Source: Shinella zoogloeoides
GTDB lineage: Bacteria > Pseudomonadota > Alphaproteobacteria > Rhizobiales > Rhizobiaceae
Assembly: GCF_022682305.1 (NCBI RefSeq)
Contig: NZ_CP093528.1
Location: 633,501-697,500 of the forward strand
Direction of reading: 5' to 3'
DNA: 64,000 bases
Position numbers and translations under genes: made by a program. Positions 19,253-27,632 of this stretch are shown piece by piece. Position 1 is the first letter of the stretch, and each line of letters opens with the position of its first letter. The notes beneath the pieces are model-generated. The model was not told the DNA's origin and ran no database searches. It worked only from the letters and a program-made list of their open reading frames with translations.

Positions 19253-19987
19253 ATGACCAAGGCAGCGACGATCTCCGGCATCCTCTTCGACAAGGACGGT
19301 ACGCTGCTCGACTATGCCAAAAGCTGGGTGCCGGTGAACTACGAGCTTGCCCGCATCGCTGCCGCGGGAGACGAGGCCCTTGCCCGCAAGCTGCTGGTCG
19401 CGGGCGGCATGGACCCGGATACCGGCTACGTCACCCCGGACAGTCTGCTTGCCGCCGGCAACACCGTGGAGATCGCCGAAGGCCTCGTCGCCGCCGGTGC
19501 GCCCTTCACGGTCGCGGCGCTGGCCGAGCGCTTCGACGGGCTCTTTGCCAATTCCGCCCAGCTCGCCGTCGCCGTCACGGACCTTGCCCGCTTCTTCGCC
19601 ACCATGCACGAGCGCGGCTACTGGCTCGGCGTTGCCTCCAGCGACAACGAGGCCTCGATCCGCGCGACCGCGAAGCGCTTCGGCTTCGATGGCTACCTGC
19701 ACTATGTCGCCGGCTATGACAGCGGTTTCGGCACCAAGCCGGAGCCGGGCATGGTCCTCGGCTTCTGCGCCGCGACGGGCCTCGAGCCGCATCAGGTCGC
19801 CGTCGTCGGCGACAACAACCACGACCTTCATATGGGCCGCAATGCCGGCGCTGGCCTCACCGTCGCGGTGCTGACGGGAACCGGCTCGCGCGCCTCCCTG
19901 TCGGACGCCTCCGACCATTGCCTCAACGACATCACCGAGCTTCTGCCGCTCCTTCCGGCCGCGGCGGTGGCGCGCCCGGCGGCGTGA
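19253..19987 (+). CDS. HAD family phosphatase (Gph-like)
   Basis: A 244-residue cytoplasmic HAD phosphatase. Motif I is FDKDGTLLD, the motif II region is VASSDNE, the conserved Lys lies in FGTKPEPGM and motif IV is VVGDNNHDLHMG, so the active site is intact. It looks like a phosphoglycolate phosphatase relative, but the substrate is not evident. It lies between waaA and lpxK, 24 bases after waaA, which suggests coexpression with lipid A genes. It is too short and too different from KdsC to be called Kdo-8-phosphate phosphatase. Confidence 0.88.
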   Translation: MTKAATISGILFDKDGTLLDYAKSWVPVNYELARIAAAGDEALARKLLVAGGMDPDTGYVTPDSLLAAGNTVEIAEGLVAAGAPFTVAALAERFDGLFANSAQLAVAVTDLARFFATMHERGYWLGVASSDNEASIRATAKRFGFDGYLHYVAGYDSGFGTKPEPGMVLGFCAATGLEPHQVAVVGDNNHDLHMGRNAGAGLTVAVLTGTGSRASLSDASDHCLNDITELLPLLPAAAVARPAA

Positions 19988-20000
19988 ACAGGCTGCCTCG

Positions 20001-20154
20001 CCCCTCATCCGCCTGCCGGCACCTTCTCCCCGCAAGCGGGGAGAAGGGACAAGCTGCCCTGGCTTCCTTTCAGTCTTTTGTTTCTGGTGAAAACCGTGCC
20101 TCGGCCTCCTTCTCCCCGCCTGCGGGGAGAAGGTCGCGGCAGCGGGATGAGGGG
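20001..20154. repeat. RIME-like palindromic intergenic element
   Basis: Two inverted copies of a roughly 45-base unit flank a short centre. The left copy begins CCCCTCATCC (20001) and carries a 12-bp hairpin CCTTCTCCCCGC (20022-20033) / GCGGGGAGAAGG (20036-20047). The right copy has the same hairpin (20108-20119 / 20122-20133) and ends GGATGAGGGG (20145-20154), the reverse complement of the left end. It resembles the rhizobial intergenic mosaic element RIME1 from memory. It lies between two genes of the waaA-lpxK block and could act on the transcript as nested stem-loops. Confidence 0.8.
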
Positions 20155-20251
20155 CGACACTCCACAGGCAAGTTCCTGCAGTTGATTTTCCTCAAGTTCT
20201 CGCGTTTCTTGGGTCGCAACGGACCGGGCAGGGACGCCCGCGGGGGATCGA

Positions 20252-21292
20252 ATGGTAAGTGAAGCGCCACCCTTCTGGTGGACGAAGCCGGATTGGCGGG
20301 CCTATGCGCTCTGGCCCGTCTCGCGGCTTTACGGCCTCGTGGCCGGCCGGCGCATGCGCAAGGCCCGCCGCGTCGACGTGCCGGTGCCGGTCATCTGCGT
20401 CGGCAATTTCACGGTGGGCGGGGCCGGCAAGACGCCGACCGCCATCGCCATCGCCCGTGCCGCCAAGGCGCGGGGTCTGAAACCCGGTTTCCTCTCGCGC
20501 GGTTACGGCGGCGCACTTGACGTGACCACCGTCGTCGACCCGCACCACCATCGCGCCCGCGCTGTCGGCGACGAGCCGCTGCTGCTCGCCCGCGAAGCGC
20601 TGACCGTCATTTCGCGCAAGCGCGCCAAGGGCGCGATGAAGCTGGTGGAGGAGGGCGCCGACCTCATCATCATGGACGACGGCTTCCAGAGCGCGCAGCT
20701 CACCTTCGATTATGCGCTGCTCGTCATCGACACGCGCCGCGGCATCGGCAACGGCCATCTGGTGCCGAGCGGCCCGGTCCGCGCGCCGCTCGGCGAGCAG
20801 ATGCGGCAGGCGAGCGCCCTGCTGGCCATCGGCGACGGCGACGCGGCGGACCGGCTGATCCGTCAGGCGGCACGCGCCGGCAAGGCGATCCACCCTGCAA
20901 CGCTCGTCACCGTCGGGGCGGAAGACCTGAAGGACCAGGTCGTCATGGCCTGGTCGGGCATCGCCGACAACGAGAAGTTCTTCCGCACGGTCAACGAGAC
21001 CGGCGCACATCTCTACGTCACGCGCAGCTTCCCCGATCACCATTATCTCAGCGACGACGAGGTGGAGGAGATCCTCGACCATGCCGAAGCGCTCGGCTAC
21101 CAGCTGCTGACCACGGCGAAGGACAGCGTGCGGCTCGGCGGCGGCCACGGCCGGTCGGAGGAACTGAAGGAGAAGAGCAGGGTGATCGAAGTGGAAATCC
21201 GCTTTGACGACCCGAAGGGGCCGGATGCGATCATCGATGCGGCGATCGACAATGCACGGCGGCGCAAGCTGCGCCGGCTGGCGGAGAAATAA
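20252..21292 (+). CDS. lpxK: Tetraacyldisaccharide 4'-kinase LpxK
   Basis: LpxK phosphorylates the 4' position of the lipid A disaccharide at the inner membrane. The 346-residue protein has the characteristic start APPFWW and the P-loop [14 protein letters not shown], followed by LSRGYGG. DDGFQ is also present ([12 protein letters not shown]). The ATG at 20252 follows GGGGGA. It lies after the HAD gene and the RIME-like repeat and ends convergently with the DUF2093 gene, 7 bases apart. It completes the local Kdo-lipid A cluster with waaA. Confidence 0.96.
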   Translation: MVSEAPPFWWTKPDWRAYALWPVSRLYGLVAGRRMRKARRVDVPVPVICVGNFTVGGAGKTPTAIAIARAAKARGLKPGFLSRGYGGALDVTTVVDPHHHRARAVGDEPLLLAREALTVISRKRAKGAMKLVEEGADLIIMDDGFQSAQLTFDYALLVIDTRRGIGNGHLVPSGPVRAPLGEQMRQASALLAIGDGDAADRLIRQAARAGKAIHPATLVTVGAEDLKDQVVMAWSGIADNEKFFRTVNETGAHLYVTRSFPDHHYLSDDEVEEILDHAEALGYQLLTTAKDSVRLGGGHGRSEELKEKSRVIEVEIRFDDPKGPDAIIDAAIDNARRRKLRRLAEK

Positions 21293-21299
21293 GGCAGGC

Positions 21300-21536
21300 T
21301 TATTTCTTCTGGTTCGGCAACACACCCGCGCGCTTTTCCGCGTCGAGCGATGCAGCACAGCTCACATAGGCTTCCTGCCGGGCGACGCTCCAGTAGCGCA
21401 GCTCGTCCACCGGCACCGTTTCGCCGGTCATCGCGCAGATGACATGGGTGCCGGGCATCAGGATCTGGAAATCGCCGTCGAGATAGCGGATCTTCGCTTC
21501 ACGGCTGCCGCCGCGGCCTTCCAAACGGTTCATCAT
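21300..21536 (-). CDS. DUF2093 family small protein
   Basis: The 78-residue protein has the DUF2093 core: AKIRYLDGDFQILMPGTHV, then CAMTGETVPVDELRYWSV and AYVSCAASL. The function is unknown. Two cysteines lie about 23 residues apart, one in ICAMTGE and one in VSCAAS. The frame is open upstream to 21575, but the ATG at 21536 (or 21533) gives the normal length. It follows mutL on the same strand and is convergent with lpxK. Confidence 0.88.
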   Translation of the reverse strand: MMNRLEGRGGSREAKIRYLDGDFQILMPGTHVICAMTGETVPVDELRYWSVARQEAYVSCAASLDAEKRAGVLPNQKK

Positions 21537-21606
21537 CGATCTCAGTATCCGCCTCAAAAACGTCTCGCCCTGCAATATCGCGGTAAGGCCTAAATTTCCA
21601 GCCTTT

Positions 21607-23403
21607 TCAGCTCCGGCCGAACAGCCGCTCGATATCGGAAAGCTTCAGCTCGATATAGGTCGGGCGCCCATGGTTGCACTGGCCGGAGCCGGGCGTCGCC
21701 TCCATCTGGCGCAGCAGCGCGTTCATTTCCTCCGGCCGCATGCGCCGGCCCGAGCGCACCGAGCCGTGGCAGGCCATGGTGGCGGCGAGATATTCGAGCT
21801 TGGCTTTCAGGCCGCTCGCCGTGTCCCATTCGGCAAGCTCGTCGGCAAGCTGGCGGATGAGGCCGGCCGCATCCATCTCGCCCAGCATGGCCGGCGTCTC
21901 GCGCACGGCGACAGCGCCGGGACCGAAACGCTCGATGCCGAGGCCGAGCGTCGCGAATTCCTCGGCATGGGCGACCAGCCGGTCGCAATCGTCTTCCGGC
22001 AGGTCGATGATCTCGGGGATGAGCAGCGCCTGCGCCGGCACGGCGCGCGAATGCAGCGCGTTGCGCATCGCCTCGAAGACCAGGCGTTCATGCGCGGCAT
22101 GCTGGTCGACGATGACCAGCCCGTCTTCCGTCTGTGCGACGATGTAGTTCTCGTGAAGCTGCGCGCGCGCCGCGCCGAGCGGGTGGCGCTGCGGCGGCTC
22201 TTCCTCGCGGACGGAGGGGGTGAAGACCGGCTCGCTGCGCGCCGAGGGCGTGGCGAATTCGGCAAAGCCCGCCTGCGTTTCGCGGAAGGATGCCGCCGGG
22301 GAGGCGGCCTCGAAGGGGCGGTAGGGGGAGGCGGAAGGCGTCCAGGGCGCGGCGGGGCGCTGCGCTTCCGGCCGGAAGGCGCGCATCAGGCCGCTGGCGC
22401 CCGTCGTCGCGGCGCGGTCGCCTTCGCGGGCCAGCGCCTCGCGGATCGCGCCGATGATGAGACCGCGCACGAGACCCGGGTCGCGGAAGCGCACATCCGA
22501 TTTCGCCGGATGCACGTTGACGTCGACCAGCGCCGGGTCGATGTCGATGGAAAGCACCGCGACGGGGTAGCGCCCATGCGGGATGGTCTCGGCATAGGCG
22601 GCGCGCAGCGCGGACCAGATCAGCTTGTCCTGCACCGGCCGCCCGTTGACGAAGGCGAACTGATTGAGGCTGTTGCCGCGGTTGAAAGTCGGCACGCCGG
22701 CAAAGCCGGTCAGCCGCACGCCCTCCCGTTCGGCATCGATCTCGATGGCGTTGTCGCGGAAATCACGGCCGAGCACCTGCGCGATACGGGCAAGCCGGTC
22801 CTCGCCGGTCGCGGGAAATTCCAGCGTCGTGCGGTCGGAGCCTGACAGTACGAAGCGCACATGCGGGAAGGCGATCGCCATGCGCCGCACCACGTCCGAG
22901 ATCGCCGAAGCCTCGGCCTTCTCGCTCTTGAGGAACTTGAGGCGGGCGGGGGTGGCGAAGAAGAGGTCGCGCACCTCGACCACGGTGCCGCGATTGGCCG
23001 CGGCGGGGCGCACCGGCGCCACCTTGCCGCCCGTCACGCTGATCTCCGCCCCTTCGCCGGCTTCCGCCGTGCGGCTTAGCAGCGAGAGCTTCGCCACCGA
23101 ACCGATGGAGGGCAGGGCCTCGCCGCGAAAGCCCAGCGTGCGGATGTCGAGGAGGTCGGTGTCGAGCTTGGAGGTGCAGTGCCGGCGGATCGCCATTTCC
23201 AGATCGACGGGAGCCATGCCGCCGCCATTGTCGGTGACGCGCAGCAGGGTCTTGCCGCCGCCGGCCGTCGCGATCTCGATGCGCGTCGCGCCCGCGTCCA
23301 ACGCGTTCTCGATCAGCTCCTTGGCGGCGCTGGCCGGCCGTTCGATCACTTCGCCGGCCGCGATCTGGTTGATGAGGGTTTCGGAAAGCTGCCTGATGGT
23401 CAT
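21607..23403 (-). CDS. mutL: DNA mismatch repair protein MutL
   Basis: MutL links MutS mismatch recognition to strand incision. The 598-residue protein has the N-terminal GHKL ATPase motifs [15 protein letters not shown] and [10 protein letters not shown], a Pro/Ala-rich linker (about 330-410) and a C-terminal dimerisation domain. The endonuclease motif [12 protein letters not shown] fits DQHA-x2-E-x4-E. The later motifs [12 protein letters not shown] and CNHGRPT complete the metal site, so this MutL should nick DNA itself, as expected where MutH is absent. The ATG at 23403 starts the conserved [19 protein letters not shown]. mrp lies upstream on the same strand beyond a palindromic repeat. 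Confidence 0.97.
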   Translation of the reverse strand: MTIRQLSETLINQIAAGEVIERPASAAKELIENALDAGATRIEIATAGGGKTLLRVTDNGGGMAPVDLEMAIRRHCTSKLDTDLLDIRTLGFRGEALPSIGSVAKLSLLSRTAEAGEGAEISVTGGKVAPVRPAAANRGTVVEVRDLFFATPARLKFLKSEKAEASAISDVVRRMAIAFPHVRFVLSGSDRTTLEFPATGEDRLARIAQVLGRDFRDNAIEIDAEREGVRLTGFAGVPTFNRGNSLNQFAFVNGRPVQDKLIWSALRAAYAETIPHGRYPVAVLSIDIDPALVDVNVHPAKSDVRFRDPGLVRGLIIGAIREALAREGDRAATTGASGLMRAFRPEAQRPAAPWTPSASPYRPFEAASPAASFRETQAGFAEFATPSARSEPVFTPSVREEEPPQRHPLGAARAQLHENYIVAQTEDGLVIVDQHAAHERLVFEAMRNALHSRAVPAQALLIPEIIDLPEDDCDRLVAHAEEFATLGLGIERFGPGAVAVRETPAMLGEMDAAGLIRQLADELAEWDTASGLKAKLEYLAATMACHGSVRSGRRMRPEEMNALLRQMEATPGSGQCNHGRPTYIELKLSDIERLFGRS

Positions 23404-23479
23404 GGCGTCATTTTCGCGGATTCGCCCGCCGCCCGCCAGTGGGGGCGGCAGCTTATGCAGGGGCAATCCTGCAACCTCT

Positions 23480-23573
23480 CTTCCGTCATCCCCGGGCTTG
23501 TCCCGGGGATCTACGGCGTTTCTGTTTTCGATGCGTCAGCAGATCCTCGGGACAAGCCCGAGGATGACGGAAG
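23480..23573. repeat. Nested inverted repeat between mrp and mutL
   Basis: Two 33-base arms (23480-23512 and 23541-23573) are inverted copies with only two mismatches, separated by 28 bases. Each arm is itself a hairpin: ATCCCCGGG-5-CCCGGGGAT on the left and ATCCTCGGG-5-CCCGAGGAT on the right. The two mismatches between arms sit opposite each other within those inner hairpins, so each inner stem stays perfect. It looks like a dispersed rhizobial palindromic unit. Confidence 0.85.
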
Positions 23574-23589
23574 GGAAGCGTGAGGGTTC

Positions 23590-24786
23590 TCACTCGAACA
23601 CGATGGCCGGCGCGCCGCGCGTGCCCTTGCCCTGCACCGCCTCAAGCTCCTGCCAGACGCGCGTGGCGATGGCGCGGTAGATCTTCGCCGCCGCGCCGTC
23701 CGGGTTGGAGACGACGACCGGCGTGCCGGCATCGGAGGTCTCGCGGATATCCATGGTCAACGGCATCTCGCCGAGGAAGGGCACGCCGATGCGCTCGGCC
23801 TCCTTGCGCGCGCCGCCATGGCCGAAGATGTCGTAGCGGTTGCCGGTGTCGGGGGCGATGAAATAGCTCATGTTCTCGACGATGCCGAGCACCGGCACCT
23901 CGACTTTGCTGAACATGTTGAGGCCCTTGCGCGCGTCGATGAGGGCAAGGTCCTGCGGGGTGGAGACGATGACGGCGCCGGCGAGCGGCACCTGCTGGGC
24001 CATGGTGAGCTGCGCATCGCCCGTGCCCGGCGGCATGTCGACCACGAGCACGTCGAGATCGCCCCAGGCGACCTCGCGCAGCATCTGCATCAGCGCCGAC
24101 TGGATCATCGGCCCGCGCCAGATCATCGCCACTTCCTCGTCAACGAGGAAGCCCATGGACATGACCTTGATGCCGTAATTCTCCATCGGCTTGATCATGC
24201 GGCCTTCGAGCTGCTGCGGCCGGCCGGAAATCTTGAGGAGGCGCGGCATCGAGGGGCCGTAGATGTCGGCATCGAGAATGCCGACGCGAAGGCCGTTCGC
24301 CTTCAGCGCCAGAGCAAGGTTCACCGAGGTCGTCGACTTTCCGACGCCGCCCTTGCCCGAGGCGACGGCGATGATGGCGTTAACGCCGGGAATGCCGGAT
24401 TTCGCCCGCTGCTGCGGCTGGCCGGGTGCGGCATGCGCGTGGCCCGCGTGATTGTGGCCCGCATGGTCATGCGCGGTGCCGCGGCCGGGCGGCGGCGGGG
24501 AGGGCGCGCGGGCGGCGGCGGGGCCGGAAGCGGCGCGCTTGTCCGCCGTCAGCGCCACCATGGCGGCCTTGATGCCGGGGATTTCCTTGACGACGCGCTC
24601 GGCGGCGGCGCGCATCGGGTCGAGTTCGCGGGCGCGCTCGGCCGGCACCGTGATGGAGAAATAGGCCTTGCCGTCGGAGATGAAGACATCCGAGACGAGG
24701 CCGAGATCGACGATATTGCCGTCCATCTCCGGCCCGCGCACCGTGCGCAATCGTTCCAGCACCTGTTCCTTGCTTACATCCGTCAT
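23590..24786 (-). CDS. mrp: Mrp/ApbC-type P-loop ATPase, cysteine-free
   Basis: The 398-residue protein has an N-terminal DUF59 (MIP18-like) domain (1-85) and a C-terminal Mrp/NBP35 ATPase with deviant Walker A GKGGVGKSTTS (144-154). Family members carry Fe-S clusters to target proteins. The two family cysteines that bridge the cluster (CxxC after NMS) are replaced by Ala311 and Thr314 (NMSYFIAPDTGN). I see no cysteine anywhere in the protein. The linker (about 104-121) has six histidines in HDHAGHNHAGHAH. The ATG at 24786 starts the conserved sequence. A LuxR-type gene precedes it on the same strand with a 112-base gap. Confidence 0.93.
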   Translation of the reverse strand: MTDVSKEQVLERLRTVRGPEMDGNIVDLGLVSDVFISDGKAYFSITVPAERARELDPMRAAAERVVKEIPGIKAAMVALTADKRAASGPAAARAPSPPPPGRGTAHDHAGHNHAGHAHAAPGQPQQRAKSGIPGVNAIIAVASGKGGVGKSTTSVNLALALKANGLRVGILDADIYGPSMPRLLKISGRPQQLEGRMIKPMENYGIKVMSMGFLVDEEVAMIWRGPMIQSALMQMLREVAWGDLDVLVVDMPPGTGDAQLTMAQQVPLAGAVIVSTPQDLALIDARKGLNMFSKVEVPVLGIVENMSYFIAPDTGNRYDIFGHGGARKEAERIGVPFLGEMPLTMDIRETSDAGTPVVVSNPDGAAAKIYRAIATRVWQELEAVQGKGTRGAPAIVFE

Positions 24787-24898
24787 GAAACCCTCGATCA
24801 ATCCCGTCGCGGCACGGCCGCTGCCTCTTCCGTAGATAGTGTACGGAAAGGCCGCCGCCAAACGAATTTACCTGCGACGGGAAGCAGCAGCCTTGCGG

Positions 24899-25654
24899 CT
24901 AGGCGATCAGCCCGCGGCGGATGGCCTTCACCACGGCCTGGGTGCGGTTGACCGCCTCCAGCTTGCGCGTGACCTGGTTGAGGTAGTGGTTCACCGTATG
25001 CTCGGAAAGGCCGAGGATCTCGGCGATCTCCAGGCTCGTCTTGCCCGCCGCCGTCCAGGAAAGGCACTGGATCTCGCGGTCGGTGAGCACCACCTGGCCG
25101 GATTTCCAGGCCGAGCCGATCTCGGCCAGCCGGTTGAAGAGATGGACGGAGATCATTTGCAGCATCAGGCGTTCGTCGCGGCCGAGCGAGGCGCTGTCCC
25201 CGCCCCAGACGACGGCGCCGCGGTTGCCGAGCGCGTCGTGTACCGGGAAGAAGTGGCCGACCAGCATGCCGTGGTTGGTCATGAGGGCGAGCAGCTCGCT
25301 GAAATCGGCCTGCTCGGAGGATTCGCCGATCCATTCCCGCATGTCGTAGGAAAAGGGAACAGTGGTCAGCCGCAGCTTGCGGATGCCGGCGCTGTGGCGG
25401 ACCATGCGCAGCGCGTCGTATTTGGCGAGGACTTCCTGCGGCCAGTTGCTGACGATGGAATAGGCGGACAGCTTTTCCGCCTCGAAGCCGGGCAGGGTGA
25501 AGACGACGAAGTACTTGAGGCCGTATTCCTCGCACTTGCGCCGCATGTAGCGCACGATGTCGAACTGCGTCTCGAGGGCGGCGATTTCCGCGCCTTCGTC
25601 CTGAAGCTGGTTCTCGCTCCTGCTGGTCTCGTCGGCCGTCATGGTGCCCCGCAT
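24899..25654 (-). CDS. LuxR-family regulator with altered autoinducer-binding domain
   Basis: The 251-residue regulator has an N-terminal autoinducer-binding-like domain (about 30-170) and a C-terminal LuxR helix-turn-helix (REIQCLSWTAAGKTSLEIAE). Aligned by eye with TraR, Trp57, Tyr61 and Gly113 are kept. Asp70 is Ser, Pro71 is Ala and Trp85 is Tyr, which argues against an ordinary acyl-homoserine lactone ligand. I chose the ATG at 25654, 6 bases after GAGGAA. It lies downstream of a paralogous LuxR gene, probably in one transcript. No luxI-type synthase is in the window. Confidence 0.92.
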   Translation of the reverse strand: MRGTMTADETSRSENQLQDEGAEIAALETQFDIVRYMRRKCEEYGLKYFVVFTLPGFEAEKLSAYSIVSNWPQEVLAKYDALRMVRHSAGIRKLRLTTVPFSYDMREWIGESSEQADFSELLALMTNHGMLVGHFFPVHDALGNRGAVVWGGDSASLGRDERLMLQMISVHLFNRLAEIGSAWKSGQVVLTDREIQCLSWTAAGKTSLEIAEILGLSEHTVNHYLNQVTRKLEAVNRTQAVVKAIRRGLIA

Positions 25655-25730
25655 CGGTTGTTCCTCGTCTTCAAGCAAATGGAGCGGGACCGCACGCATT
25701 CCAGAAAATTGCTTGGCTTGTGATTATGCA

Positions 25731-26462
25731 TCAGTTCAAAAGTCCGGCGCGGATCGCCTTGGCGACCGCCTGAACCCGGTTGACCGCGTCGAGCTTGCGC
25801 GTCGCGCGGTTCAGGTAGTGATTGACGGTATATTCGGAGAGGCCGAGGATTTCGGACATTTCCATGCTGGTCTTGCCGGCCGAGGCCCAGGACAGGCACT
25901 CGATCTCGCGGCGTGAGAGCGAGACGGCCTGCCGGTCGCCGGCGCGCAGTTCGAGGACCTGGGTGAAGACGGTGTTGGCCAGTGCATTGAGCTCGGCCAT
26001 CTCGCGCGGGGTCAGCGCCTCGCGCGTGCCGCCGAAGGCCAGTGCGCCGCGAAGGCCCGCCGAATTGTGCGCCGGGAAATAGGCGCCGCGCGACAGGCCA
26101 TGCCGCTGGAAGAGATCGGCGGCGATGGCCGCCTTGCCGTCTGCGCGGCGGCGGTTGGTGCCGTCCGCGTCGTAGGTGAAGGGATTGGTGCTCTGGCGCA
26201 GGTGCTCGATGACCGGGCTGCCGAAGATGAGGCCGGCATGATCGTAGGTCCTGAGCATCTCGTCCGGCCAGGACGTCAGCAGCACGTTGGAGGAGAAATC
26301 CGTCGAGGTTTCGGAGGGGACGTTGATCAGGAGATAGCCGCGGAACCCGTGGCGCCGGACGATACCGTCAAGGGCCTCGACAATGTCGTCCTGCGAGCCG
26401 GAGGTGTCCGCCCCCCAGGCATTCGGGAATCGCGCCGATGTCGTGTGGAATCGATCCGCCAT
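25731..26462 (-). CDS. LuxR-family regulator (solo), paralogue of the next gene
   Basis: The 243-residue regulator has the same architecture: an autoinducer-binding-like domain (about 25-165) and a LuxR helix-turn-helix (REIECLSWASAGKTSMEMSE). By alignment with TraR, Asp70 is Ser and Trp85 is Tyr, while Pro71, Trp57 and Gly113 remain. The ATG at 26462 lies 6 bases after AAGGAAG. The two LuxR genes are 76 bases apart, same strand, and share the C-terminal half strongly, so they look like an old tandem duplication. An AT-rich region with an inverted repeat lies upstream. Confidence 0.92.
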   Translation of the reverse strand: MADRFHTTSARFPNAWGADTSGSQDDIVEALDGIVRRHGFRGYLLINVPSETSTDFSSNVLLTSWPDEMLRTYDHAGLIFGSPVIEHLRQSTNPFTYDADGTNRRRADGKAAIAADLFQRHGLSRGAYFPAHNSAGLRGALAFGGTREALTPREMAELNALANTVFTQVLELRAGDRQAVSLSRREIECLSWASAGKTSMEMSEILGLSEYTVNHYLNRATRKLDAVNRVQAVAKAIRAGLLN

Positions 26463-26654
26463 ATTCAACTTCCTTCAGCAATGCACGCGCCCGTGCGGCA
26501 GAATCTGCCCGCACAATGCACTTGCCCGCCTCAGGAACCCCCGTATCCCAATGCAAGTCTTTTCGAAAACCGCGCCTCAAGTACGCGCAGTGCGACGCAG
26601 CCCGCAGGCCGGTCACGCAGAAAGCTAATGGTGGCCCCATCCCACGTCCAGTGT

Positions 26655-26678
26655 GATTTTCTAATTTACCGTAAAATC
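26655..26678. promoter_or_regulatory. AT-rich inverted repeat upstream of the LuxR pair
   Basis: GATTTT (26655-26660) and AAAATC (26673-26678) flank the inner palindrome TTTACCGTAAA (26665-26675). This is an unusually AT-rich spot in the 263-base gap between the LuxR pair and iclR, both on the minus strand. It could be a LuxR operator for the downstream pair or part of a promoter. The rest of the gap shows no gene. Confidence 0.35.
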
Positions 26679-26725
26679 GCAAGAGAAGACAACTTCACGG
26701 CAGAATGTCCGCTCCCCGGGGCATC

Positions 26726-27514
26726 CTAGCGTTGCGGGCCGAGCCTTGCCGACAGTTCGCCGGTTATCGCCTCCGCGGCGAGGCGCACATGGGGCGCCCA
26801 TGCCGCAAGCTGCTCCGGTCCCACCCGGTAGGCCGGCCCGGTCACCGACACGCCGGCGGCAAGCGCGCGGCCCGGATCGACGATCGGCGCGGCGACACAG
26901 CGGATGCCCGGCTCGTGCTCTTCCCTGTCGTAGGCGACGCCACAGGCGCGGATATCGGCCAGTTCCGCAAGAAGGGACACGCGGTCGGCAATTGTCTGCG
27001 GCGTGAAGCGGCGAAATTCCAATCCGTCCAGCAGCGCGTCGAGCGCGGCGGGAGGGAGCGCCGAAAGCGCGGCCTTGCCGACGCCGGTGCAATAGGCCGG
27101 CGAGGCGTTGCCGATCTGCGAGTTCATGCGCACGGCCTGTCGGCTTTCCACCTTGTCGAGATAGATGATCTCGCGCCCGCGCAGCACGCCGAGATGCACG
27201 GTCTCGCCGGTCTCCCGGTGCAGCCTGTCGAGATAGGGCGCGGCGACGGCGCGGAACTCGTTGCGCGCCCAGCTCGCCGAGGCGAGCTTGAGGAGGCGCA
27301 GGCCCGGCACATAGGCGTGGTCGGGGCGCAGGTCCAGCAGTCCCTCCTGCACGAGATGGGAGAGCTGGCGGTGCAGCGTGCCGCGCGGCTGGCCGCTGAC
27401 GGCGAGCACATCGGTAAAGCGCATCGGCCGGTCGGAAAGCGCCACCGTTTCCAGTACGGCGATGGCCTTGCCGAGCGTGCCGGTGCCGCCGTCCTCTTCC
27501 GTTCCCTTGCGCAT
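26726..27514 (-). CDS. IclR-family transcriptional regulator
   Basis: The 262-residue regulator has an N-terminal winged helix (about 12-75, with FTDVLAVSGQPRGTLHRQL) and a C-terminal IclR effector domain. That domain includes GETVHLGVLRGREIIYLDKV, GNASPAYCTGVGKAALSALP and an RCVAAPI segment. It is divergent from the SDR-dgoK-dgoA-lactonase operon, and the 118-base gap holds overlapping promoters and repeated TTGGAAC half-sites. It is most likely the local regulator, responding to a sugar acid such as galactonate or its keto-deoxy derivative, and probably also controls itself. Confidence 0.93.
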   Translation of the reverse strand: MRKGTEEDGGTGTLGKAIAVLETVALSDRPMRFTDVLAVSGQPRGTLHRQLSHLVQEGLLDLRPDHAYVPGLRLLKLASASWARNEFRAVAAPYLDRLHRETGETVHLGVLRGREIIYLDKVESRQAVRMNSQIGNASPAYCTGVGKAALSALPPAALDALLDGLEFRRFTPQTIADRVSLLAELADIRACGVAYDREEHEPGIRCVAAPIVDPGRALAAGVSVTGPAYRVGPEQLAAWAPHVRLAAEAITGELSARLGPQR

Positions 27515-27534
27515 GGCATCGCTCCGCCGCTCTC

Positions 27535-27563
27535 TTGACAGGGACGTATCCTAGCGAAATAAT
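27535..27563 (+). promoter_or_regulatory. Promoter of the galactose-type catabolic operon
   Basis: TTGACA (27535-27540), 17 bases, AATAAT (27558-27563): close to the sigma-70 consensus in both hexamers. Transcription would begin near 27570, just before the TTGGAAC operator. It overlaps the opposing iclR promoter. Confidence 0.7.
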
Positions 27564-27576
27564 TCCGAATAATCAA
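27548..27576 (-). promoter_or_regulatory. Promoter of the iclR-type gene
   Basis: On the minus strand TTGATT (27576-27571), 17 bases, TAGGAT (27553-27548). It overlaps the divergent operon promoter, so RNA polymerase or the regulator at one could exclude the other. Confidence 0.5.
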
Positions 27577-27581
27577 ACTGT

Positions 27582-27613
27582 GTTCCAAATATTGGAACTC
27601 TAAATATTGGAAC
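27582..27613. promoter_or_regulatory. Likely IclR-type operator
   Basis: GTTCCAA (27582-27588) and TTGGAAC (27592-27598) form a palindrome with a 3-base centre, the form used by many IclR regulators. A further TTGGAAC half-site, with the same AAATA in front, lies at 27607-27613, 15 bases on. The site is downstream of the operon -10 box and before the first start codon at 27633, which fits repression of the operon. Confidence 0.75.
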
Positions 27614-27632
27614 TATTGTCGGGAGACAGGCG

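Noticed and set aside
17750..20035. Long minus-strand frame over waaA and the HAD gene
   Set aside because: Both plus-strand genes have intact family motifs; the antisense translation has none.
20022..20133. The two CCTTCTCCCCGC hairpins considered as CRISPR repeats
   Set aside because: Only two copies, inverted rather than direct, with no regular spacers; they fit a RIME-like palindrome.
26463..26725. GGAAC at about 26537-26541 as an EcfG promoter
   Set aside because: No CGTT at 16-17 bases and it points away from both neighbouring genes.
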